A program made the translations under genes and the position numbers. From the NCBI RefSeq assembly GCF_000582685.1, contig NZ_KK073768.1, positions 3,835,267 to 3,899,266 on the forward strand: 64,000 nt of DNA, read 5' to 3'. This stretch comes from [Scytonema hofmanni] UTEX 2349 (GTDB lineage: Bacteria > Cyanobacteriota > Cyanobacteriia > Cyanobacteriales > Nostocaceae). Under the pieces are notes generated by a model. It saw nothing but the letters and a program-made list of their open reading frames with translations, was not told where the DNA came from and searched no databases. Shown in pieces: positions 51,391-60,056 of the stretch. The number at the start of each line of letters is the position of its first letter. Within the stretch, counting starts at the first letter, position 1.

Positions 51391-52779
51391 ATGAATGGTC
51401 AGATATTAGGCGATCGCTATCAAATTCGGCAACAATTAGGAAAAAAGGCGGGACGCCGATCGCTTTTAGCCTGTAATTTGGAAACTGAGGAATTAGTTGT
51501 AATCAAGTTACTTTCTTTTAGCAATGATTTTGAATGGGACGATCTCAAGTTGTTTGAAAGGGAAGCCGAAACGTTAAAATCCTTGTCTCATCCCTGTATT
51601 CCTCGCTATGTAGATTATTTTGAGGTAAATTCCCCTTCTATTAAAGGATTTGCTTTAGTACAGTCTTATATCCCGGCACAAACTTTAGAGCAATATTTAA
51701 AAGCAGGACGTAGTTTTACGGAAGCGGAAGTAAAAGAAATTGCTTCATTGCTTTTAGAAATTCTGATTTACTTGCACTCTTTGCATCCAAGAGTAATTCA
51801 CCGCGATATTAAGCCTAGCAATATTTTATTGGGCGCTCGCGCTGGTAATAGTGCTGGTATTGTCTACCTTGTAGATTTTGGGTCAGTCCAGACTGTTGCT
51901 AAAGAAAGCGGAACTCGGACTGTGGTAGGAACATACGGTTATATGCCACCTGAACAATTTGGCGATCGCACAACCAACGCTTCTGACCTTTATAGTTTAG
52001 GTGCAACGTTAATTTCTTTGGTTACGGGGATTCACCCAGCAGATTTACCCCAAAAGGATTTTCGCATATCATTTGAGCATATCGCTAATCTCAGTCCTGC
52101 CTTTACTGATTGGTTGCGGTGGATGATTGAACCGAGTTTAGAAAAGCGTTTGAGTTCTGCTGTTGAAGCACTTGCAGCTTTAAATGATTCACAACCAAGA
52201 ATCAATACTTTAGCTTTAAATAAACCAAATGGTAGTAAAATTCAACTTACCAAGGATAGAGATTCGCTCTTAATTCTCATTCCGCCAGTTGGCTTTCAAT
52301 CATCGATGGTGTTCACGGGTTTGTTTGCGATCGCGTGGAATTCATTTATCTTTTTTTGGACAATTAACGCTCTTGCCGCTCCAATTCCGATCAATGTTAT
52401 CTTTAGCTTATTCTCCCTTCCTTTTTGGGGTGCTGGTTTTCATCTAGCATCTTTGCTACTATTTCCTTTATTCAAAAGTACCGGACTGCGCTTGACAAAG
52501 CAGCAAATTGCCTTCACAACCAAGATATTTGGATTTAAATTTTATCAGCGTCCATCGCTAACACAAGATATTACTAAGTTGGTTTACACTTCCAGCCACT
52601 TTACTAAAGACTTGGAAGAAAACCGCTTTCAAGTGCCGGCGCAATTAGATATTTGGGCAGGAGTCCAGAAGTATGAAATAGGTATCAATAATGGTATTGT
52701 CAAATCTGAAGTTGAACTCGAATGGCTAGCGCATGAATTAAGCGATTGGTTACATATACCGATTACGCGAGAATCGTAG
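51391..52779 (+). CDS. Membrane-anchored Ser/Thr protein kinase
   Basis: 462 residues from the ATG at 51391 (GTG at 51388 is an alternative one codon earlier). The kinase domain fills about 8-270: ATP-binding region LGDRYQIRQQLGKKAGRRSL, the Lys in VVIKLL, catalytic loop HRDIKPSNILL and DFGSVQT (DFG). The activation-segment end reads GTYGYMPPEQFGD. Two membrane spans follow at about 305-330 and 335-365, then a soluble C-terminal part. The glycine-rich loop is not canonical GxGxxG. Hanks-type kinases of this architecture are numerous in filamentous cyanobacteria; the target is unknown. Confidence 0.9.
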   Translation: MNGQILGDRYQIRQQLGKKAGRRSLLACNLETEELVVIKLLSFSNDFEWDDLKLFEREAETLKSLSHPCIPRYVDYFEVNSPSIKGFALVQSYIPAQTLEQYLKAGRSFTEAEVKEIASLLLEILIYLHSLHPRVIHRDIKPSNILLGARAGNSAGIVYLVDFGSVQTVAKESGTRTVVGTYGYMPPEQFGDRTTNASDLYSLGATLISLVTGIHPADLPQKDFRISFEHIANLSPAFTDWLRWMIEPSLEKRLSSAVEALAALNDSQPRINTLALNKPNGSKIQLTKDRDSLLILIPPVGFQSSMVFTGLFAIAWNSFIFFWTINALAAPIPINVIFSLFSLPFWGAGFHLASLLLFPLFKSTGLRLTKQQIAFTTKIFGFKFYQRPSLTQDITKLVYTSSHFTKDLEENRFQVPAQLDIWAGVQKYEIGINNGIVKSEVELEWLAHELSDWLHIPITRES

Positions 52780-52827
52780 TAAGGACTTCAGTCCTTTCAT
52801 TAATTATTCAGTTTACAGGAGACACCT

Positions 52828-53010
52828 ATGTTTGGACTGGGATGGACGGAAGTGGCTGTAATCGCTATAGTTGCTATTTTAATTTTTGGACCAAAAAAAA
52901 TTCCCGAACTAGGAAGCGCACTGGGCAAAACCCTCAGGGGGTTTAAAGAGGAAATGAAAAATCCCAGTGACGAAAACAGTCCGGAAGAAAAAGAAGATTT
53001 CAAAAGTTAG
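52828..53010 (+). CDS. tatA: Twin-arginine translocase subunit TatA/E
   Basis: 60 residues. One N-terminal membrane helix (TEVAVIAIVAILIFGPKKIP) is followed by the amphipathic helix LGSALGKTLRGFKEEMK and an acidic tail, the standard TatA/E layout. TatA multimers form the pore for folded proteins across thylakoid or plasma membranes. Shine-Dalgarno CAGGAGACACCT precedes the ATG. tatC is not in the window. Confidence 0.94.
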   Translation: MFGLGWTEVAVIAIVAILIFGPKKIPELGSALGKTLRGFKEEMKNPSDENSPEEKEDFKS

Positions 53011-53103
53011 GAGTCAAGAGTCAACAGTCAATAGTCAATAGTCAACAGTCAATATTTTGACTATGGACTCTTTGACTATTGACTCTTTGACCGACTTCGC
53101 ACG

Positions 53104-55794
53104 TCATAACAGCTTATTTAACACAGAGATTTGGGAATCCACAGGATTAGTTGTAGTATTTGGTTGATGCAACTCCTCTTTAACTAGACCGCGCAGTTTA
53201 ATTAACTTAATAGCGCGGCTGACACTTTCTGGTAGAATCACCACCAGACTCTTATCTGGAGCCGTATCTAAAGCTTTGTTAATTGCTTGGGTTTCGTCCA
53301 TAACGACTTCATAGCGGCAATTAGGCTTAACTTGGATGATGCCTTGGGTAATCAAACTCGCAGCCGAACCTCGTGGACGCCCCCTTGTGTCATCATCTTC
53401 TTTGACGATGATGTAGTCAAAAATATCTGCTGACAGTTTACCTAAAGTCACAAAGTCTTCGTCACGGCGATCGCCTGGTCCACCAATTACACCAATTCGC
53501 TGTCCTGTACTCCAGTTGCGGACAAATGAACCCACAGCTTCATAACTAGCCGCATTATGGGCATAATCGACCAAAGCGTGGTGATTCCCCAAATTAAACA
53601 AATTCATTCGTCCTGGGGTTTGACTCTCAGAAGCGCGGAAGGTTTTTAACCCCGCACGAATCTGTTCAATTGTCACATTTTGCACAAACGCCGCCAAACA
53701 AGCTGCTAAAGCATTAGCAATCATAAACGGTGCACGTCCGCCCATTGTCAAAGGTATATTTTCTGCCCTTTCGATGCGGTGCGTCCAATCGCCTTTGACT
53801 ATTGACAAATAGCCATTTTCATACACTGCCGCAACTCCACCCTTTTGGATGTGCTTCTGCACCAGATCCGAATCCGGGTTCATGGTGAAGTAAGCAATAT
53901 TCGCTTTGGTTTTTTCTGCCATTGCCGCAACTCGCACATCATCGGCGTTAAGTACTGCATAGCCATCAGGATACACAGATTCGGCAACCACACACTTAAG
54001 ATTTGCCAATTGGTCAATAGTATCAATGTCGCCGATGCCTAAATGATCGGCGGCAACATTTAATACTACACCTACATTTGCAGCTTCAAAACCCAGCCCT
54101 GAGCGGAGAAGACCGCCGCGAGCCGTTTCCAGCACTGCTACTTCTACAGTTGCGTCTTGCAAAATTAACTGAGCGCTTTGGGGACCTGTATTGTCTCCCG
54201 TTTCCACTAAGTAATCACCGATATAAGTCCCATCTGTAGTTGTATAACCTACAATTTTTTTGGTTTGCTTATAAATGTGTGCTAGCAGGCGAGTAGTGGT
54301 GGTTTTGCCGTTTGTACCCGTCACAGTGAGGATGGGAATGCTGCTGGATTGGTCGTTAGGAAACAGCATATCCATGACTGCGCCGGCAACGTTACGGGGG
54401 ATGCCAACGCTGGGGGCAACGTGCATCCGGAAACCGGGGGCAGCGTTTACTTCGACAATCACGCCATCAACTTCGCGCAAAGGACGGCTAATATCGGTGG
54501 TGACAACATCAAGTCCGCCGATATCCAAACCGATAATTTTGACTACCCGTTGTGCTAGCCAAACGGTTTCTGGATGGATTTCGTCGGTGCGGTCTACAGC
54601 AATACCACCTGTACTGAGGTTAGCAGTTGCCCGTAGATAACACATTTCACCTTTATTTGGCACGCTATTGAGAGTGTAGCCTTGCCTTTCTAGTAGCTGA
54701 TAACTGTTGCGGTCTAGTTCAATTTTTGTCAGGACATTATCATGTCCTTCACCGCGATTTGGGTCTTGATTGGTTTCGTCAATTAGTTCGGCTACAGTGG
54801 ATCTGCCATTACCAACTACATGAGCGGGCACGCGTTCCGCTACTGCTACGACCTTACCATTTATCACGAGTACTCGATGGTCGCGACCGACATAATAGCG
54901 CTCAACAATGATTGAGCGGGAAACTTGTCTGGCAGCATCGTAAGCGGCTGAAGCTTCTTCTTTGGTGCGGATATCAATGGTGATCCCGCGTCCATGATTG
55001 CCATCTAGGGGCTTGATGACGATGGGAAAGCCACCAACCATTTCAATAGCTTCATCCAAATCGTCCAAGAAGTTGATGACTGTGCCTCTAGGGACTGGCA
55101 CGCCGGATGCCGCTAAGATGCGTTTGGTGGCTTCTTTGTCGCCAGCGAGTTCTACCCCCAGAACGCTGGTATTATCGGTCATTGTGGCTTGCATCCGCTT
55201 TTGATTAGCGCCGTAGCCCAGCTGAATCAAAAAGCGTGCCGGCAGAGACATCCAGGGAATGCCTCTTTTTTCGGCTTCTTTGACAATTGCTTCTGTTGAG
55301 GGTCCTAAGGAAGCATCACGCCACAATTCTTTTAAGTCTTGTATATCTTGCTCTAATTCGGCTTTAGGATAGCGACCTCGATCAACTATGCTTTGGCACA
55401 ACCGCACTGCTGCCCGTGCTGCATAGCGTCCGGCTTCTTCATTCAGGTATTCAATTACTACCTGGTAAACCCCAGGTGTGGCGGTTTCGCGAGTCCGACC
55501 AAAGCCTACCTGCATTCCGGATAATTCCTGGAGTTCTAAGGCTACGTGTTCGGCGATGTGACCCATCATGGTGCCTTCGCGAACCCGTAACAAAAAGCCA
55601 CCACGACAGCCAGGGGAGCAATAATGACCCTCCAAACTTGGCAGTGCCTCAACTAATCCTTCATAGAAGCCAGGAATTTCATTCGAGGGCGTCTCGGCGA
55701 GATTTTCCAAGTCGAGGCGCATGACTATGAGCTTGTGGCGTCGAATGCTCCAGTAATTGGGGCCGCGTAATGTCTGGATCTTGAGGATTCTCAT
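53104..55794 (-). CDS. cphA: Cyanophycin synthetase
   Basis: CphA polymerises Asp and Arg into cyanophycin (multi-L-arginyl-poly-L-aspartate), the nitrogen store of cyanobacteria. 896 residues with the N-terminal domain (about 1-160), an ATP-grasp module (about 220-470; VIKPLDGNHGRGITIDI, VEVNAAPGFRMH) that activates the growing chain, and a Mur-ligase-like module from about 490 with its P-loop TVTGTNGKTTTTRL and NAASYEAVGSFVRN. Length and motifs match CphA1. It follows cphB on the minus strand with a 182-bp gap. Confidence 0.97.
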   Translation of the reverse strand: MRILKIQTLRGPNYWSIRRHKLIVMRLDLENLAETPSNEIPGFYEGLVEALPSLEGHYCSPGCRGGFLLRVREGTMMGHIAEHVALELQELSGMQVGFGRTRETATPGVYQVVIEYLNEEAGRYAARAAVRLCQSIVDRGRYPKAELEQDIQDLKELWRDASLGPSTEAIVKEAEKRGIPWMSLPARFLIQLGYGANQKRMQATMTDNTSVLGVELAGDKEATKRILAASGVPVPRGTVINFLDDLDEAIEMVGGFPIVIKPLDGNHGRGITIDIRTKEEASAAYDAARQVSRSIIVERYYVGRDHRVLVINGKVVAVAERVPAHVVGNGRSTVAELIDETNQDPNRGEGHDNVLTKIELDRNSYQLLERQGYTLNSVPNKGEMCYLRATANLSTGGIAVDRTDEIHPETVWLAQRVVKIIGLDIGGLDVVTTDISRPLREVDGVIVEVNAAPGFRMHVAPSVGIPRNVAGAVMDMLFPNDQSSSIPILTVTGTNGKTTTTRLLAHIYKQTKKIVGYTTTDGTYIGDYLVETGDNTGPQSAQLILQDATVEVAVLETARGGLLRSGLGFEAANVGVVLNVAADHLGIGDIDTIDQLANLKCVVAESVYPDGYAVLNADDVRVAAMAEKTKANIAYFTMNPDSDLVQKHIQKGGVAAVYENGYLSIVKGDWTHRIERAENIPLTMGGRAPFMIANALAACLAAFVQNVTIEQIRAGLKTFRASESQTPGRMNLFNLGNHHALVDYAHNAASYEAVGSFVRNWSTGQRIGVIGGPGDRRDEDFVTLGKLSADIFDYIIVKEDDDTRGRPRGSAASLITQGIIQVKPNCRYEVVMDETQAINKALDTAPDKSLVVILPESVSRAIKLIKLRGLVKEELHQPNTTTNPVDSQISVLNKLL

Positions 55795-55976
55795 GGGAAT
55801 AGGTAGATGGAGATTCGGAACCTAAATTCTAGTTTTTTACTAGTTTCATACTTGAATTGACCGCTAAACTGTTCATGAAAAACAGTTTTTTCTTTTTACA
55901 TGGTATGATGATTATTTTTCTCCAGCTAGCGAGAAATTAGCGGTCAACACAGTGTACCTTCAGATACTCTATTCCG

Positions 55977-56840
55977 TCAGCTGGAAATACGGTGTACAGC
56001 GGGCAGGACTGTGCGTTGGTAGAGGTGGAAGCGATCGCCATGACTGAGGATATGCAGTCGTAAATTATGCACCGTTAGCGGTTCTGAGGCTCCCACATGG
56101 GGTTCGTTGGTGTGTGTCACTTCTGTGGGATCGACAATTGTCACACTGCCTTTGCCCATAGCTTGCAGCCAACCATCCCTTTCAAACATGGCACAAGTAT
56201 CTTCATCGATACCAATACCGAGGCGATCGGGATGTGCGGCGATCGCACTAATTAACCTTCCCATCCGATTGCGATTGTGAAAGTGTTGATCGACAATCAC
56301 CTCTGGAATAAATCCTAAACCTGTTGCCATATCAACTAGAGAACGTTTTGGTGTCTCACCACTACCACCCCCAGCAATCATATGATGCCCCATGACTGCT
56401 GCCCCTGCCGAAGTACCTGCGAGAGTTAGCTGCCCTGCCCTCACTCGTTGCCTGATAATTTCCATTGCTGGCGTATCCGCCAACACACCACACAGGCGCA
56501 ATTGATCCCCCCCTGTCAAAAACACCCCGCTACAGGCTTCTAAGGATGCTTTTGTTTCGCTACTTTCACACTGATCCCGTTCTCGAATGTCTAATATCTC
56601 AACCTTTTTAGCACCCATTTCTTCAAAAATCCGGGTATACCGACCACCAATGATGGCAGGTTCGCGAGAGGCTGATGGAATTATTGTAATATAGCCATTG
56701 CTAGCACCGGCACGTCCAAAAAAAGTTCTGAGGATTTCACGTCCGTGAACTTTGTCTTCTGCGCCTCCGATAACCAGAACGGCGGTCTTAGTTGCTTGAG
56801 GTGTCCTCATTTCCAGCGATTTAGCTTTTAATTGCGGCAT
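55977..56840 (-). CDS. cphB: Cyanophycinase
   Basis: CphB cuts cyanophycin to beta-Asp-Arg dipeptides. 287 residues from the ATG at 56840, chosen for the AGGAG Shine-Dalgarno 7-8 bases upstream; an ATG at 56879 is open but less likely. It is a serine peptidase of the S51 type with nucleophile Ser in LAGTSAGAAVMG and the GVFLTGGDQLRL motif; His and Glu partners are in VDQHFHNRNRMG and GIDEDT. Upstream of cphA, the usual cyanobacterial cphBA order. Confidence 0.96.
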   Translation of the reverse strand: MPQLKAKSLEMRTPQATKTAVLVIGGAEDKVHGREILRTFFGRAGASNGYITIIPSASREPAIIGGRYTRIFEEMGAKKVEILDIRERDQCESSETKASLEACSGVFLTGGDQLRLCGVLADTPAMEIIRQRVRAGQLTLAGTSAGAAVMGHHMIAGGGSGETPKRSLVDMATGLGFIPEVIVDQHFHNRNRMGRLISAIAAHPDRLGIGIDEDTCAMFERDGWLQAMGKGSVTIVDPTEVTHTNEPHVGASEPLTVHNLRLHILSHGDRFHLYQRTVLPAVHRISS

Positions 56841-57500
56841 TGTGTTTCTCCTGTCAACAACTTCGGGTGAATAAAACAAGGTTCAGTATTTGTAATGATG
56901 TTCCCGCTTCGCTTCAAAGGAGGACACTTCAACAAACGCTCTTGTCGCGGCTTTTGTGTGAAACTTTGCTCTGTTGCTTGATGTGGTAGACACCGGCTGA
57001 AGGCAGGGAGAAATTGATGCTTCCTTCAGCAGGTGTCGTACTTCAACCGGCGATAGAGTCCCTTGCCGTGGCGATCGCGCAAAGCTCTTGTTTTTCACCT
57101 GTCTTAATTTTCCAGACTGGTAAAATACTGCTTGGGGAAAGCAGGTGTTGGCAAGCTTTTTTCTGAGACTGGCTTGATGCATCCGGTGGAAGTTGTTAAC
57201 TTGCTTCGATTATTAATTTAAATGTAGTTGTCACAATATTTAAACATAAATTAAGTAATTAGAAAAACTTTTGCTGGCGCACAAAATCCAATCTTCTCTG
57301 GTACTTTTAGATACTATTGATGAAGCTCCATAAGTCTTTGACGCAACATCACTCCGAAAAAAGAGCTTTTTGAAGAGGGGGAAAGGGGAAAGGGGAAAGG
57401 GAAATGTCCCCTCCTCAAGAACGCTCCCTCTGCTCAAGAAAGCTCCTTCTTTTCTCCAAACATGCCAATTTAAGATTAGTGTCCTTGAATACGAATTACT
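56841..57500. other. cphB upstream region
   Basis: 660 bp between divergent cphB and trmD. A 99-codon minus-strand frame (56883-57182, starting MHQASLRKKLANTC) ends 43 bp before cphB but shows no domain; it could be a decayed gene or leader. There is a GGGGAAA array at 57375-57402 and a HIP1 site near 57079. The cphBA promoter is expected here. Confidence 0.5.
56883..57182 (-). CDS. Doubtful 99-codon ORF upstream of cphB
   Basis: Basic, low-information product (SGKLRQVKNKSFARSPRQGT) with no recognisable domain. Codon composition looks unlike the flanking genes. Included only because it lies on the same strand directly ahead of cphB and is not made of tandem repeats. Confidence 0.2.
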   Translation of the reverse strand: MHQASLRKKLANTCFPQAVFYQSGKLRQVKNKSFARSPRQGTLSPVEVRHLLKEASISPCLQPVSTTSSNRAKFHTKAATRAFVEVSSFEAKREHHYKY

Positions 57501-58190
57501 GTGCGCTTTGATATAGTTACGCTATTTCCTGACTCGTTTATCTCTGTTCTCAGTTCTGGATTGCTGGGTAAAGCTTTAGCAAAAAAAATTGCCGAAATTA
57601 ATTTGGTTAATCCACGAGACTTTACCACCGACAAGCACCGCAAGGTGGATGATGAACCATATGGTGGTGGAGTGGGAATGCTGATGAAGCCAGAACCAAT
57701 TTTTAAAGCTGTGGAGTCGCTGCCGATTTTACCTCGCAGAGAGGTTATTTTGATGAGTCCTCAAGGTCAAACGATAAATCAACCACTCTTACGAGAACTG
57801 GTGACAAATTATGACCAGTTAATTGTCATTTGCGGACATTATGAAGGAGTAGATGAGCGAGTGCAGCATTTAGTTACTCGTGAGGTTTCTTTGGGTGATT
57901 TTGTTCTGACTGGTGGAGAAATTCCCGCAATGGCTTTGATTAATGGGGTCATGCGACTAATTCCCGGAACTGTGGGTAAAGCCGAGTCTTTACAATCAGA
58001 AAGTTTTGAGGAAGGATTATTAGACTATCCTCAGTATACCCGTCCGGCAAATTTTCGGGGCTGGAAAGTACCTGATGTGTTACTTAGCGGTAATCATGCT
58101 GCGATCGCTAAATGGCGTTATCAGCAACAAGTTGCCAGAACACGCTTACGTCGTCCTGATTTGTTGAACGAGTCGGGGGAGGGGAGATGA
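57501..58190 (+). CDS. trmD: tRNA (guanine-37-N1)-methyltransferase
   Basis: TrmD methylates G37 of tRNAs with a G at position 36, which prevents frameshifting. 229 residues starting with GTG at 57501 (MRFDIVTLFPDSF). Knot-fold signatures: DDEPYGGGVGMLMKPEP near 51, VICGHYEGVDERV near 110 and LTGGEIPAMALINGVMRLIPG near 137. The last residues (NESGEGR) run into a purine repeat. Upstream sequence offers only a weak Shine-Dalgarno. Confidence 0.96.
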   Translation: MRFDIVTLFPDSFISVLSSGLLGKALAKKIAEINLVNPRDFTTDKHRKVDDEPYGGGVGMLMKPEPIFKAVESLPILPRREVILMSPQGQTINQPLLRELVTNYDQLIVICGHYEGVDERVQHLVTREVSLGDFVLTGGEIPAMALINGVMRLIPGTVGKAESLQSESFEEGLLDYPQYTRPANFRGWKVPDVLLSGNHAAIAKWRYQQQVARTRLRRPDLLNESGEGR

Positions 58191-58227
58191 GGGGGATGAG
58201 GGGGGACAAGGGGATGGGGAGATTTAA

Positions 58228-58331
58228 AGAGGGGAAAAGGTTAAAGGGTAAAGGGTAAAGGTATAGAAATAAAGAGTTATTTAAATCACTCATGATATTT
58301 TTTTCCCCCTTTCCCTTTCCCCTTTCCCCCT
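58228..58331. repeat. GGGTAAA/CCCTTTCC paired repeats
   Basis: Purine-rich GGGGAAAAGG, GGTAAAGG units (58228-58262) followed by complementary CCCCTTTCC units (58304-58331) in the trmD-ispF gap. Potential hairpin of the same design as the other arrays. Confidence 0.85.
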
Positions 58332-58377
58332 CCTCAGATTGCCCAATGCCCATTAACTAACAACCATTAACTAACAA

Positions 58378-58860
58378 ATGACTAATATTCGCATTGGTAA
58401 CGGTTATGATATTCACCGACTGGTGAGCGATCGCTCTTTAATTTTGGGAGGTGTTAAGATTCCTCACGAAGTTGGTTTGTTGGGACATAGTGATGCTGAT
58501 GTCTTGACGCACGCGATTATGGACGCAATGTTGGGTGCTTTGTCTTTGGGGGATATTGGACATTATTTCCCCCCACATGATGCTCAATGGGCAGGGGCTG
58601 ATAGTTTAATGTTATTAGCTCAAGTACATGAATTGATACGCGATCGCGGTTGGCAAATTGGCAATATTGATTCGGTAGTCGTCGCAGAACGTCCAAAATT
58701 GAAACCACATATTGATAAAATGCGCGACAAACTAGCAGGTGTTTTACATCTTTCACCAAATCAAGTTGGTATCAAAGCCACAACTAATGAAAAATTAGGT
58801 CCTGTAGGACGCGAAGAAGGTATTTGTGCTTATGCTGTTGTTTTGCTCTTTGCTGAGTAA
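58378..58860 (+). CDS. ispF: 2-C-methyl-D-erythritol 2,4-cyclodiphosphate synthase
   Basis: IspF closes the cyclodiphosphate ring in the MEP isoprenoid pathway (carotenoids, chlorophyll tail, quinones). 160 residues, standard length. Metal ligands in GYDIHRL near residue 8-14 and the GLLGHSDADVLTHAIMDAML block near 40; IGKATTNEKLG-like motif present as GIKATTNEKLG near 140. On the same strand as trmD, 187 bp apart. Confidence 0.97.
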   Translation: MTNIRIGNGYDIHRLVSDRSLILGGVKIPHEVGLLGHSDADVLTHAIMDAMLGALSLGDIGHYFPPHDAQWAGADSLMLLAQVHELIRDRGWQIGNIDSVVVAERPKLKPHIDKMRDKLAGVLHLSPNQVGIKATTNEKLGPVGREEGICAYAVVLLFAE

Positions 58861-58962
58861 TTTTTCAATGTTTAGGCTGAATGAGGCTATATAAGAGTCG
58901 TTAATATAGGAATTAATGATTGATAGCACAAAAAAACTTGAACTTGATAGGAAATTAGAACA

Positions 58963-59421
58963 ATGCAAGCTACAAACTTACAATATTCACAACGTCCTGA
59001 TTTTGTGGCATTAGACAAAGAAGGACAAATTATTCTCATAGCCGAAGTAAAAGGTAATCCATTTGACTCAAATAGACAAAAGACAAAAGAAAATGCTATC
59101 TTGCAAATTATTGAGTTTTTGCAAGCTGAGAAAGCTTTGGTTCCCTTTGTCATGTTTGTTGACTTGGAAAATGTTTTAGTTTTTCGATGGGATGGTTGCA
59201 ATTTATTAGAAGTTCTTAATCTTAATACTGCTGATGTGCTGAGTCATTACGAACCAGAATTTCATCAAAAACAAATTTTTGAACTTTATCTCGCAGGTTT
59301 AATAGAAGCCTGGATAAGTGATTTTTGCTATCACTGGAAGTCAGAAATGCCCCCAGGATCAAAGGAGATGGCAGAAATAGGTTTGTCACAGTTATTAGAA
59401 GATGGACTTACTCAGCCTTAG
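58963..59421 (+). CDS. Predicted PD-(D/E)XK-like nuclease-fold protein
   Basis: 152 residues. PDFVALDKEGQIILIAEVKG has the PD...ExK arrangement of the PD-(D/E)XK superfamily core (Asp13, Glu-x-Lys at about 28-30). The rest (LQIIEFLQAEKALVPFVMFV, DLENVLVFRWDG) resembles the restriction-endonuclease-like fold of cyanobacterial hypothetical proteins. It may act on nucleic acid or only bind it. The following PIN-like gene starts 7-13 bp after its stop, so the two are probably co-translated. Confidence 0.65.
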   Translation: MQATNLQYSQRPDFVALDKEGQIILIAEVKGNPFDSNRQKTKENAILQIIEFLQAEKALVPFVMFVDLENVLVFRWDGCNLLEVLNLNTADVLSHYEPEFHQKQIFELYLAGLIEAWISDFCYHWKSEMPPGSKEMAEIGLSQLLEDGLTQP

Positions 59422-59427
59422 GTAGCG

Positions 59428-60036
59428 TTGGCAGTGATACTTTACGTAGAAACAAACTTTTTGATGAGCATTGCTAAAGGACAGGATGAATTAGCAGAAA
59501 ATTTGCTGCATAATACACCTATATCAGTCCACTTAACAATACCTAGCATTTGTTATGTAGAATCTTTGGCAACTTTAGAGCAAGTAGATAAGCATAATCA
59601 GGATTTTATTAATCGGTTAGATATTCAAGTTAACGAAGCAGGAAGAGATAAAACTTCACAAAATGCAAAATTAATTGTTAATTTGTTGAAACAAGCTAAG
59701 ATTAGCTTTCTTGAGCGCACAAATGATATTACACAGCGTTTTTATGTAGCCTTTAACCAGCTTAATTGTCAAGCAGAAATAATTACATTAGATACTAATA
59801 TTTTTCAAGAAAGCTTGGAAAGAAATATCCTTGAAAAGCACCTGATAGACAAATTAATTTTAGAGTGTATAATTCACCATGCCCGCTTACATGTTAGTGA
59901 GACAAAAGTATTTTTAAGTAGCAATTCTCAAGAATTTGGTAAACGGGAAGTTGTAGAAATATTACAAAATAGCGGTATTCAGTATTTCAACAAAACTCAA
60001 AACTTCCTCGGTTGGCTACAATCTCAATTACTTTAG
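59428..60036 (+). CDS. Predicted PIN-like nuclease domain protein
   Basis: 202 residues if the TTG at 59428 is used, or two fewer from the GTG at 59434 (ILYVETNFLMSIAKGQDE). The N-terminal V-E-T-N-F-L segment and the later ITLDTNIF and KLILECIIHHARLH segments are PIN-domain-like, though the first Asp of the canonical DTN motif is Glu here. PIN proteins are usually RNases, often toxins in toxin-antitoxin pairs. No antitoxin of a known type precedes it; the upstream partner is the PD-(D/E)XK-like gene. Confidence 0.6.
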   Translation: MAVILYVETNFLMSIAKGQDELAENLLHNTPISVHLTIPSICYVESLATLEQVDKHNQDFINRLDIQVNEAGRDKTSQNAKLIVNLLKQAKISFLERTNDITQRFYVAFNQLNCQAEIITLDTNIFQESLERNILEKHLIDKLILECIIHHARLHVSETKVFLSSNSQEFGKREVVEILQNSGIQYFNKTQNFLGWLQSQLL

Positions 60037-60056
60037 CAAAATCAAATATTCAAATT

